A DNA stretch of 64,000 nt from Streptomyces sp. NBRC 110028. Lineage in GTDB: Bacteria > Actinomycetota > Actinomycetes > Streptomycetales > Streptomycetaceae. The notes under the pieces were generated by a model, which saw nothing but the letters and a program-made list of their open reading frames with translations, was not told the DNA's origin and ran no database searches. Both the position numbers and the translations under genes were made by a program. Below, one piece after another: positions 36,651 to 45,874 of the stretch. Positions within the stretch are counted from its first letter, which is position 1. Every line of letters starts with the position of its first letter. Location of the stretch: contig NZ_BBUZ01000032.1 of NCBI RefSeq assembly GCF_001417735.1, positions 1 to 64,000 of the forward strand. The letters are read 5' to 3'.

Positions 36651-37367
36651 TCACAGGTGGTCGCGGGGAAGTGTCTCGTTCCAGGTGCGGGAGAACACGC
36701 GCCGGTCGTTCTCGTAGCCGTCCAAGGTGGCGTCGACGAAGAGGTCCGTCTCGCTGGAGCGCAGCACGGTGTGGGTGACGACGCGCACATTCCAGTCGTC
36801 GCGCCGGAAGCGCATGGTCCAGGTGGACTCGCCGCTGACCGAGGTGAAGTCGTCCGCGACCGCCGTGTAGCGCTCGTGGGCGCGGCGGTCGACATCGAGG
36901 CCGGTGTCCTCGTAGCGCACCGTGCCCGCGTCCTTGACGATCTCCAGCGCGGAGCGGTAGCCGACCAGGTCGCGTGTGACGTCCCACCGCATCTCCGGCG
37001 GGGTCACCTGCGTGGTGGCGACGGGCGGTGTGCCCTCCGGTTCGCCGAACGGGCGCTCGGGGGACTCGTCGGGCTCATGGGTTCCGCGCACCGGCAGGGT
37101 GAGGGTGCTGGAGCCCTCGTACACGGTCAGCAGGACCGGCCGCGGCGGGGGCCAGGCGAGGGGCCAGTACGAGGTGGACAGCGACAGCCGGATGCGGTGC
37201 CCGGGCGGGAACGCCTGGGCCACGCCGTTGAGTCGCACGGTGGCCCGGTAGCGCCGGCCGGGTTCCAGCGGTTCGGGGGCGCCGCCGAACGCGAGATACC
37301 GCGCTTCGCCGAACGACCCCCGGCCGTCGAGGGCCGCTCGATCAGCCAGACCCACTGCCACCAGCAC
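36651..37367 (-). pseudogene. CocE/NonD-type hydrolase, C-terminal remnant
   Basis: The 238-codon frame is the beta-sandwich C-terminal domain of a CocE/NonD or X-Pro dipeptidyl-peptidase-like hydrolase. It has the conserved EPGRRYRATVRLNGVAQAF and PPGHRIRLSLSTSYWP stretches. The N-terminal alpha/beta-hydrolase domain with the catalytic triad is missing. The truncation point lies right next to the 3' end of the glutamate-synthase-like gene (37384), which marks a deletion or rearrangement joint. Members usually exceed 550 aa. Confidence 0.7.
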
Positions 37368-37383
37368 ACGACGAGACGTCGTG

Positions 37384-38964
37384 TCAGTTCCAGCGGTCGG
37401 GGTCGGCGGCGTTCCAGTCGGCCGCCCAGGACTCGGGGGGCTCGGCGAGCAACTGGCCGTGTCCGAGCCACTCGTACAGCTCCTCGTACGAGCGCAGCGT
37501 GGAGGGGTCGATACGCCGGCGAAGCATGTGCGGGCGCAACTGCGCGGGATCGGTGACCCCCATCGACGCCATGATCTGCAGCGCGCTCGCCACCGTCGCC
37601 TCCTGCAGGCGCCGCACCCGGGGCGTCTTGTCGCCGACGTCGAGGGCGCGGGCCCGCCGGGGGTCCTGGGTGGTGACGCCGGTGGGGCAGGTGTTCGTAT
37701 GGCATCGCTGGGCCTGGATGCAGCCCACGGCGAACATCATCGCCCGAGCGGCGTTGCCGTAGTCGGCGCCCTGCACCATGCGCTTGACCAGGTCGGTACC
37801 GGTGGCGATCTTGCCGCTCGCACCGATCTTGACCCGGTCGCGCAGCCCGGCGCCGACGAGGGCGTTGTGCACGGTGAGCAGCCCCTCGGTGAGCGGGGCG
37901 CCGATGTGGTCGGCGAACTCCAGGGGCGCGGCGCCGGTACCGCCCTCGGCCCCGTCCACGACGATGAAGTCGGGGGCCGTCCCCTCCTCCCGCATGGCCT
38001 TGCACACGGCGAGGAACTCCCGGCGCGAGCCCACGCAGAGCTTGAACCCGGCCGGTTTGCCGCCGGACAGCTCCCGCATCCGGGCGATGAAGCGGACGAG
38101 TTCGCGCGGGGTGGAGAACGCCCGGTGGTACGGGGGCGAGATGACCGTCCGCCCTTCGGGCACCTCCCGCACCCGCGCGATCTCGGCGTTGACCTTGGCT
38201 CCCGGCAGGACCCCGCCGATGCCCGGCTTGGCGCCCTGCGAGAGCTTGAGCGACACGCACTTCACCTGGTCGTGCGCGGCCTTGTCGGCGAACTCGCCGG
38301 GGTCGAAGCCGCCGTCCCGGGTGCGGCAGCCGAAGTATCCGGTGCCGATCTCCCAGATGAGGTCGCCACCCGGCCGCAGGTGGTACTCCGACAGGCCGCC
38401 CTCGCCGGTGTCATGGGCGAAACCCCCGGCCGCCGCACCCCCGTTCAGGGCGAGGATCGCGTTCGCCGAGAGCGAGCCGAAGCTCATCGCCGACACGTTC
38501 AGCAGCGCCATGTCGTAGGGGCGGGCGCAGTCGGGCCCGCCGACGCGCACCCGCGGCGCCGCCTTGGGCACCGGGCAGGGAGCCATCGACGGCACCAGGA
38601 ACTCGTAGCCGGGCTGGTAGACGTCCCGTTCGGTGCCGAACGGCTCCTCGGCGTCGGTGCCCTTCGCCCGCTCGTAGACGATGCTGCGGATGTCCCGGTC
38701 GAAGGGGCGCCCGTCGAAGTTCCGCTCGATGAAGTACTGCTGGAGTTCGGGGCGTATCCGCTCCATGAGGAAGCGGGCGTGGCCCAGAACGGGATAGTTG
38801 CGCAGCACCGAGTGCCGGCGCTGCAGCAGGTCCCAGGAACCCAGCAGGCCCAGCAGGGCGAGCGGTACGGCGGCCGGCCACCACCAGGGCGAGATCCCCA
38901 CCGCGGCCACGCCCGACGCAAGGGCCGCGACCACCATCAGGACGACGATTCCGATGCGTGTCAT
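37384..38964 (-). CDS. FMN-binding glutamate-synthase-family protein
   Basis: The 526-aa protein has one or two N-terminal membrane helices (about residues 5-45). A full glutamate synthase FMN/central TIM-barrel domain follows, with MSFGSLSANAILALN, KLSQGAKPGIGGVLPG, VDGAEGGTGAAPLEF and the iron-sulfur-type cysteine cluster CIQAQRCHTNTCPTGV. It lacks the amidotransferase domain that makes ammonia from glutamine. Stand-alone, membrane-tethered forms like this are common in actinobacteria and their substrate is unknown. The ATG 38964 faces the GH84 gene in a divergent arrangement. Confidence 0.9.
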   Translation of the reverse strand: MTRIGIVVLMVVAALASGVAAVGISPWWWPAAVPLALLGLLGSWDLLQRRHSVLRNYPVLGHARFLMERIRPELQQYFIERNFDGRPFDRDIRSIVYERAKGTDAEEPFGTERDVYQPGYEFLVPSMAPCPVPKAAPRVRVGGPDCARPYDMALLNVSAMSFGSLSANAILALNGGAAAGGFAHDTGEGGLSEYHLRPGGDLIWEIGTGYFGCRTRDGGFDPGEFADKAAHDQVKCVSLKLSQGAKPGIGGVLPGAKVNAEIARVREVPEGRTVISPPYHRAFSTPRELVRFIARMRELSGGKPAGFKLCVGSRREFLAVCKAMREEGTAPDFIVVDGAEGGTGAAPLEFADHIGAPLTEGLLTVHNALVGAGLRDRVKIGASGKIATGTDLVKRMVQGADYGNAARAMMFAVGCIQAQRCHTNTCPTGVTTQDPRRARALDVGDKTPRVRRLQEATVASALQIMASMGVTDPAQLRPHMLRRRIDPSTLRSYEELYEWLGHGQLLAEPPESWAADWNAADPDRWN

Positions 38965-39207
38965 GCTCGGCTGGTTGCCCAGCGGCTTTACTCCATGCCC
39001 GTGGTGCGGTCAAGAGATCTTCAAGCGCACTGTCGGCGGACCCGGGACCACCAGGGGATTCGCCGGTCCCGGGCCATGGGTATGTGTCTGACGGGAAGTC
39101 GCGCACCGGGCACCGCATCCGTCCCGCCGTTCACTCCGCTCCACGTGTCACCGTCGTGCACCGCCGCCCTACGCCACGCCACGCCATGCCACGGAGGAGA
39201 TAGTTCC
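38965..39207. promoter_or_regulatory. Divergent promoter region with a 9-bp hairpin
   Basis: The 243-base spacer between the divergent glutamate-synthase-like and GH84 genes holds CCCGGGACC (39041-39049) and GGTCCCGGG (39065-39073), a perfect 9-bp inverted repeat. It could be an operator or an RNA hairpin in the leader. No clear DasR-type site is seen despite the GlcNAc-related neighbour. Confidence 0.4.
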
Positions 39208-41148
39208 ATGCGCCGAAGCTCCCGCCCTCTGGCCGCTGTGATCGCGTTCCTCACCTTCCTCGGGCTGCTGCTGCCCACCGGCGCCACCGCCGCCACCGGC
39301 GCGCGGTCCGGACCGTTGCCGTCCGTCGTCCCGCGTCCGCAGGCGATGGCCCGGCTGGGCCCGGACGTCAGGGTGCCCACCGAGGTGCGCGTGGTCTACG
39401 GCGACGGGGTGGACCGGCCCACGCGCGAACTCGTCGCCGCCGTGCTGCGCCGGGCGGGGGCGCAGCTCCTGCGGGGCGGCTCCGGGCCGGGGCTGACCGT
39501 GACCGTGGGGCGGCTCGCCGAGGCCCGGGTGGCGAAGGCGCTGCGGTCCGCCGGGGGCCGGGTGCCCGGGGAGCTGCCCGCGCAAGGGTACGCGCTCGCC
39601 GCGAGGGGGAGCGCGGTGGCGCTCGCGGGCGCGGACGCCGACGGGACGTACTACGCGGCGCAGACGCTGCGCCAGCTGGTCACCGGCGCCCGCACGATCG
39701 CCTCGGTCTCGGTCGTGGACCATCCGCTGATGCCGCTGCGCGGGGTGATCGAGGGGTTCTACGGAAGCCCGTGGACCCATGCCGAGCGCATGGACCAGCT
39801 GGCGTTCTACGGGGACGTCAAGATGAACACGTACGTCTACGCGCCCAAGGACGACCCGTACCACCGGGAGAAGTGGCGCGAGCCGTACCCGGCCGACCGG
39901 CTCGCCCAGCTCGGCGAGCTGGTCCGGCAGGCCACCGCCCACCATGTGCGGTTCACCTTCGCGCTCTCGCCCGGCAACTCCCTCTGCTACAGCGATCCCG
40001 CCGAGTTCACGGCGCTGCGGACCAAGCTGGGGGCGATGTACGACCTCGGCGTGCGCAGCTTCTCGGTGCCGCTGGACGACATCAGCTACACCCGGTGGAA
40101 CTGCGATGCCGACCGCGCCGCCTACGGCGAGCCCTCGCGGCGGGCCGCGGGCGAGGCGCAGGCCGATCTGCTGAACCGGGTGCAGAAGGAGTTCCTGGAC
40201 GCCCGCGAGGGCACCGCGCCGCTCCAGACGGTGCCGACCGAATACGGTGACGTCACCGACACCGCGTACAAGCAGGCCCTGCGCGAGCGGCTGGACCCGC
40301 GGGTCGAGGTCATGTGGACCGGCACCGACGTGGTGCCGCCGCGGATCACCGTGGCCGACGCCGCCCGGGCCGCCGCCGTGTGGGGGCGCAAGGTGTTCGT
40401 CTGGGACAACTACCCCGTCAACGACTACGGCCAGGCCGAGGGACGGCTGCTGCTCGCCCCGTACGACGCCCGCGAGGCCGGTCTGCACCAGCAGCTCTCC
40501 GGGCTGGTCCTCAACCCGATGAACCAGGCCGCCGCCAGCAAGGTCGCCCTCTTCGGCGGGGCGGCCTTCGCCTGGAACGACACCGCGTACGACCCGGACC
40601 GCACCTGGCGGGCCGCCGCCGCGTACCTGGCGGGCGGAGAACCGGACGCGGCCACCGTCTCCGCGCTGCTGTCCTTCTTCGACACCCAGCACCTCGCGCC
40701 CACCTTCGGCGCCGAACCCTGGCAGCCCCAGGCGCCCGAACTGGCCGCCCGGCTGACCCGGTTCCGTACCGACTGGGACGCCGGACGGCGGCGGGCGGCG
40801 CTGGCCGCCCTGCGCCCCTCCGCGGCGCGGCTGGCCACGGCACCGGCCACCATCAGGGCGGGCGTGGCCGACCGCGGCTTCGTGGCGGACTGCGCGCCGT
40901 GGCTGGACGCGCTGGCGCTGTGGGGCCGCGCGTTCGAACGCACCCTGGACGCGCTGGGCGCCCGGCTCGACGGCGACACCCGGAGGGCCGAGCGGTGGTT
41001 CGCCGAGGCGTCGTCGCTGGCCGGGCAGGCCGGGCGGATCCGCACGATCCCGGGGGAGACCCGCCCCGAGGGCCCGGTCCGCATCGCGGACGGCGTGCTC
41101 GACACCTTCCTGGCGGCCGCGCCCGGGCTCGGCGGGTCCCCTGGGTGA
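39208..41148 (+). CDS. Secreted GH84 beta-N-acetylglucosaminidase
   Basis: The start is ATG 39208, with GGAGGAGA upstream. The 646-aa protein has a Sec signal (MRRSSRPLAAV to about residue 30), an N-terminal glycohydrolase domain 2 (about 35-175), and a GH84 barrel opening with RGVIEGFYGSPWTHAERMD. The catalytic Asp pair of substrate-assisted O-GlcNAcase/NagJ enzymes is seen as Asp290-Asp291 (VPLDDIS). A C-terminal helical region follows. It should release terminal GlcNAc outside the cell, for instance from glycoproteins or hyaluronan-type glycans. It is not in the N-glycan operon at 49-62 kb but could complement it. Confidence 0.92.
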   Translation: MRRSSRPLAAVIAFLTFLGLLLPTGATAATGARSGPLPSVVPRPQAMARLGPDVRVPTEVRVVYGDGVDRPTRELVAAVLRRAGAQLLRGGSGPGLTVTVGRLAEARVAKALRSAGGRVPGELPAQGYALAARGSAVALAGADADGTYYAAQTLRQLVTGARTIASVSVVDHPLMPLRGVIEGFYGSPWTHAERMDQLAFYGDVKMNTYVYAPKDDPYHREKWREPYPADRLAQLGELVRQATAHHVRFTFALSPGNSLCYSDPAEFTALRTKLGAMYDLGVRSFSVPLDDISYTRWNCDADRAAYGEPSRRAAGEAQADLLNRVQKEFLDAREGTAPLQTVPTEYGDVTDTAYKQALRERLDPRVEVMWTGTDVVPPRITVADAARAAAVWGRKVFVWDNYPVNDYGQAEGRLLLAPYDAREAGLHQQLSGLVLNPMNQAAASKVALFGGAAFAWNDTAYDPDRTWRAAAAYLAGGEPDAATVSALLSFFDTQHLAPTFGAEPWQPQAPELAARLTRFRTDWDAGRRRAALAALRPSAARLATAPATIRAGVADRGFVADCAPWLDALALWGRAFERTLDALGARLDGDTRRAERWFAEASSLAGQAGRIRTIPGETRPEGPVRIADGVLDTFLAAAPGLGGSPG

Positions 41149-41161
41149 GGTGGAGGCTCCG

Positions 41162-41942
41162 ATGGGCGAGAGCGGTCCGGGCACGGCCGGTGGCCGTGCC
41201 CGGACTCGGCCCATGGAGATCACCGATCCCGCCGCGCTCGCCCGCGACCTCGCCCCCGCCGGAGCGCTGCGCGCCGCCGTCAATCCCGGCAACCCCGTCC
41301 TCGCCCAGGGCACCCCGGACGCGCCGCGCGGGGCCACCGTCGATCTCACCGGTGAGATAGCGCGGCGCCTCGGCCTGCCCGTGGAGTTCCTGTGCTTCGA
41401 CGCGGCCCGCACGTCCTACGAGGCCATGGCCGCCGGCCGCGCCGACCTGTGCTTCCTCGCCGTCGAACCGGCCCGTGAGGCGGAGATCGCGTTCACCGCC
41501 CCGTATGCGCACATCGAGCGGGTGTACGCCGTCCCGGCCGAGTCCACGCCGCGGCCACCGGAAGACGTGGACCGCGAGGGCGTCCGCATCGAGGTCAAGC
41601 AGGGCTTTCGCCTACGACCTGTACCTGACGCGCACCCTGCGCCACGCCACCGTGGTCCGGGGCGCGGAGGGGGCGGACGTCTTCCACGCCGGGAATCCGG
41701 AGGCCGCGGCCGGAATCCGGCAGCCCCTCACCGCGCACGTCGCCGAACGGCCCGGGCCGCGCCTGGTCGAGCCCGCGTTCATGATCATCCGGCAGGCCGT
41801 CGGGACGACGCGGACGCGGCGGCCTGAGACGGTGCGGTTCCTGAGCGAGACGGTGGCCCACCTGACGGCGTCCGGGTTCGTCGCCCCGGCGCTGAGCCGG
41901 TCCGGACGGGACCCCTCGCGCGCCGCGCCCGCGGAGCCGTGA
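41162..41942 (+). pseudogene. ABC-type solute-binding protein (SBP_bac_3), frameshifted
   Basis: The first frame reads a bacterial family-3 binding domain (LRAAVNPGNPVLAQGTPDAP, then GRADLCFLAVEPAREAEIAF) as far as VRIEVKQG. The rest (FAYDLYLTRTLRHATVVRGA to the stop at 41942) continues in another frame. Removing one T from the TTT at 41606-41608 restores a single frame of about 255 codons. There is no signal peptide, as in the stand-alone cytoplasmic relatives of this family. It is probably inactive unless the extra base is a sequencing error. Confidence 0.75.
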
Positions 41943-42011
41943 CCGGACCGCCCGTCACCTCGGCGACGGGCGATGGGCGATCATTGGGGGAGTACCGACA
42001 AGGAGATGCGG

Positions 42012-42821
42012 ATGGCGCTGTGGGACCGCCTCAGGGACTCGATCCAGGCGATGCAGGCTCAGCTCACGGCGAGAAAGCAGGAGTTGCGCAGCGGGGCGTT
42101 CCGGGATGCGAGCATGGCGATGTGCGCCCTGGTCGCGGCGGCCGACGGCACGATCGACCCGTCCGAACGGCAGCGCGTCGCCCAGCTCATCGCCACCAAC
42201 GACGTGCTCCAGAACTTCCCCTCGGACGATCTCCACCGCCGCTTCGAGGACCACCTCGACGAGCTGAGCGCCGATTTCACCCTCGGCAAGGTGAGCGCCA
42301 TGCGGGAGATCGGCAAGGCGAAGAGGAAGCCCGCCGAGGCACGGGCCGTCATCCAGATCGGCATCGTCATCGGCTGCGCCGACGGCTACTTCGACGAAAG
42401 CGAACGGGCCGTCGTCCGCGACGTCTGCTCGGCCCTGGACATCCCGCTGGCCGAGTTCGACCTCCACCGGGCCCTCCGTGTGCCCCGGCAGTACCGGGCC
42501 CCGGACGGCCCCGGGGCCGCCCTGCCCGGCGACGACCTCCAGGTCTTCCTCAAGGCGCTGGCGAGCGGAACCCGGCAGCGGGTCTTCTCCCACTTCGCCG
42601 ACGGGGAGGAGCTGACCGTAGGCGAGATCGCCGAACGGGCCGGGCTCGGCCCGTCGACCGCCTCCGAACACCTCGCGGTCCTCCGGCGTGGCGGCCTGCT
42701 CCAGTCGACGCGCAGCGGCAAGCTGGTCCGCTACCGCGCCGACCGGGAGGGCATCAGCGAACTGCTCGGGCAGCTCCAGTCCTACCTTCTCGCCCCGTCC
42801 GAAGCGCGGGACCGCCGATGA
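42012..42821 (+). CDS. TerB-ArsR fusion protein
   Basis: The start is taken at ATG 42012, six bases after AAGGAG (42000-42005); ATG 42006 abuts the site. The 269-aa protein is a TerB domain (about residues 25-155; CALVAAADGTIDPSERQR and GIVIGCADGYFDESER, two acidic metal-binding repeats) joined in one frame to an ArsR-type winged helix (about 175-265; LTVGEIAERAGLGPSTASEH, wing TRSGKLVRYRA). Ordinary Streptomyces TerB proteins stop near residue 151. The ArsR part has no Cys metal site. A sensor-repressor that reads its signal through TerB is a plausible inference. Confidence 0.88.
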   Translation: MALWDRLRDSIQAMQAQLTARKQELRSGAFRDASMAMCALVAAADGTIDPSERQRVAQLIATNDVLQNFPSDDLHRRFEDHLDELSADFTLGKVSAMREIGKAKRKPAEARAVIQIGIVIGCADGYFDESERAVVRDVCSALDIPLAEFDLHRALRVPRQYRAPDGPGAALPGDDLQVFLKALASGTRQRVFSHFADGEELTVGEIAERAGLGPSTASEHLAVLRRGGLLQSTRSGKLVRYRADREGISELLGQLQSYLLAPSEARDRR

Positions 42822-42930
42822 CCCCGGCCGCACCGGAGAGGCGGTACGCGCCGCTCCCGCGCGGCCCGGGCGCCCCGCCGCCGTCGGTGAGCCCGCCGCG
42901 CCCGCGTGAACGACGGCGCCGCGTTCGGCG

Positions 42931-43884
42931 TCAGCCGGTGACCGTGGCGCAGGCCCCGCCGTCCCGCTCGGGCAGGGCGGCCGCCGCGGTGTGCAGGAGG
43001 GTGAGGGCCTGGGGGAGGAACGGGTTGGGGTCGTTGGTGCGGCGCGTGGCGTAGACCCGGCGGGTGTGGGTCGGGTCGGTGAGCCGGACGAGGTGGGTGC
43101 CGGAGGTGTCGGGGGAGGCGGAGGTGTCCGCGATGGCGAGTTCCGGTGCGATCGCCACCCCCAGGCCCTGCCGGACCAGTTCGTAGGGCAGGTTGTAGTC
43201 GTTCGTACGGAAGAGCACCTCCGGCACAAAGCCACCGGCCGCGCAGATGTGGCGCAGACAGCGGGCGGCGTCGGTGTCCTCGTGGTAGCTGATCCAGCGC
43301 TCGTCCCGCAGATCGGCGAGGCGGAGGTGGCGCCGCCCGGCGAGCGGGTGCCCCGCGGGCAGGAGCACATAGAGCGGCTCTTCCCGTACCAGCGTATGGT
43401 CCAGGCCGTCGGGCCGGCTGCGCGGCACCACGCCGTACTCGAAGATCACGGCGAGATCCAGCCGACCCTCCACCACCGCGGGCACGGTGACCTGCGGGTC
43501 GCCCTCCTCGTAGCGGACGTCGACCTCGGGCCGGTCCCGGAGGAACCCCGTCAGCACCGTCGGCACCAGCCGGAACCCCGCGGACCAGAAGCTGCCCAGC
43601 CGCAGCCGCCCCCGCTCGGCGGCGGCGTAGGCGCGCATCTCGTTCTCCGTCGCCGACAGGTCGGCCAGCAGCCGGCCCGCGCGCCGGGCGAGCTGGAGCC
43701 CGGCCGGAGTGGGGCGCACGCTGCGCGGTGAGCGCTCGAAGAGCGCGACGCCCAGAGCCCGCTCGATCGTGGAGATCTGCTGGGAGACGGCGGAGGGCGT
43801 GTAGCCGAGGCGCTGGGCTGCCGAACGGAACGAGCCCGCGGCGACCACCTCGCATATCGCCTTCAGCTGCGGCGGGGTCAGCAT
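42931..43884 (-). CDS. LysR-family regulator
   Basis: This 317-aa regulator has an N-terminal winged helix-turn-helix (about residues 2-60; GSFRSAAQRLGYTPSAVSQQ), a linker helix, and the two-lobed effector domain typical of LysR proteins. It is divergent from an amino-acid-type ABC importer and oxidase unit starting at 44016, the usual arrangement for a regulator of that unit. GTGGAAACGTTCAC (43906-43919), an imperfect inverted repeat in the spacer, is a candidate binding site. The inducer may be the transported compound. Confidence 0.88.
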   Translation of the reverse strand: MLTPPQLKAICEVVAAGSFRSAAQRLGYTPSAVSQQISTIERALGVALFERSPRSVRPTPAGLQLARRAGRLLADLSATENEMRAYAAAERGRLRLGSFWSAGFRLVPTVLTGFLRDRPEVDVRYEEGDPQVTVPAVVEGRLDLAVIFEYGVVPRSRPDGLDHTLVREEPLYVLLPAGHPLAGRRHLRLADLRDERWISYHEDTDAARCLRHICAAGGFVPEVLFRTNDYNLPYELVRQGLGVAIAPELAIADTSASPDTSGTHLVRLTDPTHTRRVYATRRTNDPNPFLPQALTLLHTAAAALPERDGGACATVTG

Positions 43885-44015
43885 CAGACGAACTTAACAC
43901 TCCGCGTGGAAACGTTCACTCTCCCTGATCTTGCCCGGGCCGCCGCCATCGCGCAGATTGGGCGTCCACCAGCCCCGTACCGGTCCCCCGGCCAGCAGCC
44001 CAGAAGGGAGGCACC

Positions 44016-44927
44016 GTGCCCGGAAGGCAGGCGCGAGCCCGCGCCACCGCACTTCCCCTCGCACTCGCGGCACTGCTCACGCCGGCCGTGACGGCGTGCG
44101 GCGGCACCACGACCGTCAACCAGTCCAAGGTGCCCGAGCAGCGCGTCGACCCCGCACTCCGTGCCCTGCTCCCGCGCGACATCCGCGACAAGGGATCACT
44201 CACCTCGGCTGTCGGCAACGACTACCCGCCGCTGTCCCTCCTGGACATCGACAACAAGACCGTCATCGGCGCCGAACCCGACCTCATCCGCGCGGTCGGC
44301 CAGGTCCTCGGCCTCCGCGTCCACCTGGTGCAGGCGAACTTCGACAGCATCATCGGCGGGGTCAGGTCCCACCGCTACGACGTGGCGATCCAGGCCATGC
44401 TCGACAAGAAGGAACGCCGGTCGCAGGTCACGTTCGTCGACTACATGAAGACCAGCAGCTCGATCCTCGCCTCCGAGAAGGCCGCCGGAACCATCCGCTC
44501 ACTCGGCAGCCTGTGCGGCGGCCAGGTCGCCGTCGAGCAGGGCACTTCGCAGGTGGACGACGTGGCGGCGCAGGCGAAGAAGTGTGCCGCGAACGGCAAA
44601 CCCGAGCTGGAGAAACTGGTCTTCCCCGACTCCGTCGGCTGCTTCCAGGCCCTGTCCACGGGCCGCGCCGACGCGTTCGTCGGCGGCACCCCCACCGTCG
44701 TCTACCAGGCCGAGATGTCGCACGGCAGGTTCCGCACGGCCGACGAGCCGTACCGCTTCCTGCCCTACGGAATCCTGATCAACAAGGAGGAGCGGACCTT
44801 GGTACGGGCTGTCCGCGGTGCCCTGCAGAAACTCATCGACAACGGCACCTACGCGAAGATCCTCAAGGCATGGAACATCGCCTCCGGGGCCCTGAAGCGC
44901 GCCACGGTGAACGGGGGAGCGGCATGA
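44016..44927 (+). CDS. Amino-acid ABC importer, lipoprotein binding protein
   Basis: The start is GTG 44016 behind AGAAGGGAGG. The 303-aa protein has a lipoprotein signal ending in TAC (Cys28), then a family-3 binding domain: GSLTSAVGNDYPPLSLLD, AEPDLIRAVGQVLGL and DVAIQAMLDKKERR. A pair of internal Cys residues (SLCGG, AKKCA) could form a disulfide. It captures a polar amino acid or related compound for the permease and ATPase that follow. Its stop overlaps the permease start. Confidence 0.9.
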   Translation: MPGRQARARATALPLALAALLTPAVTACGGTTTVNQSKVPEQRVDPALRALLPRDIRDKGSLTSAVGNDYPPLSLLDIDNKTVIGAEPDLIRAVGQVLGLRVHLVQANFDSIIGGVRSHRYDVAIQAMLDKKERRSQVTFVDYMKTSSSILASEKAAGTIRSLGSLCGGQVAVEQGTSQVDDVAAQAKKCAANGKPELEKLVFPDSVGCFQALSTGRADAFVGGTPTVVYQAEMSHGRFRTADEPYRFLPYGILINKEERTLVRAVRGALQKLIDNGTYAKILKAWNIASGALKRATVNGGAA

Positions 44928-45874
44928 CCGAGACCCTCACCCGGGCGGAGTCCGGCGGCACCGGTTCCGGGCCCGCCGCCGAGACCCTGCGCGCCGTCCC
45001 CGTGCGCCGCCCGGGGCTGCGCGTGGCCGCGGTCGCCGTGACCTTCCTGATGGTCTTCCTCCTGGAGGGCTGGATCACCAACCCCCGTATGCAGTGGGGG
45101 ACCGTCGGCGAATTCCTCTTCTCGCCAGTGATCATGGAGGGGCTGCGGACCACCCTGCTGCTGACCGTCCTCGCCATGGCGGTGGGCATCGTCGGCGGGG
45201 TCGTCCTCGCCGTCCTGCGGATGTCCGCCAACCCGATCCTGTCCCGGCTCAGCTGGTGCTACATCTGGCTCTTCCGCGGCACCCCGCTGCTGGTCCAGCT
45301 CCTCTTCTGGTACTTCCTCTCCGCGATCGTCCCCACGATCGGCCTCGGCATCCCCTGGGGACCGACCTTCATCCAGGCCGACACCAACACCCTCATCACC
45401 CAGCTCACCGCCGCCGTCCTCGGCCTCGGGCTGCACGAGGCCGCGTACATGGCCGAGATCGTCCGCGCGGGCATCACCTCCGTCGACGACGGCCAGAGCG
45501 AGGCCGCCCAGGCGCTGGGCATGTCCCGCGGGCAGACCCTGCGCCGCATCGTGCTGCCGCAGGCGCTGCGCATCATCATCCCGCCCACCGGCAACCAGGC
45601 GATCTCCATGCTGAAGACCACCTCGCTGGTGTTCGCCATCGCCGTGCCCGAGCTGCTGACCTCCATCCAGGGCATCTACTCGCGCAATTTCCAGCAGGTG
45701 CCGCTGCTGGTCGTCGCCTGCTTCTGGTATCTGGTGGCCACCTCCGTGCTCAACGTCGGCCAGTACTACCTGGAACGGCGCTTCGGCCGCGGCACCAGCC
45801 GCACCCCGCCGCCCACCCCGCTCCAGCGGCTGCGCGCCGCGACCCGGAAACACCGTGAGGAGACCGCACGTTGA
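44924..45874 (+). CDS. Amino-acid ABC importer, permease (HisM/GlnP type)
   Basis: The start is ATG 44924 (ATGA overlap). The 316-aa membrane protein has a 30-residue cytoplasmic tail, an extra helix near residue 45, then the family core with WLFRGTPLLVQLLFW and the EAA loop EAAQALGMSRGQTLRRIVLPQ. It probably works as a homodimer, since only one permease gene is present. A C-terminal basic tail follows. Confidence 0.92.
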   Translation: MTETLTRAESGGTGSGPAAETLRAVPVRRPGLRVAAVAVTFLMVFLLEGWITNPRMQWGTVGEFLFSPVIMEGLRTTLLLTVLAMAVGIVGGVVLAVLRMSANPILSRLSWCYIWLFRGTPLLVQLLFWYFLSAIVPTIGLGIPWGPTFIQADTNTLITQLTAAVLGLGLHEAAYMAEIVRAGITSVDDGQSEAAQALGMSRGQTLRRIVLPQALRIIIPPTGNQAISMLKTTSLVFAIAVPELLTSIQGIYSRNFQQVPLLVVACFWYLVATSVLNVGQYYLERRFGRGTSRTPPPTPLQRLRAATRKHREETAR

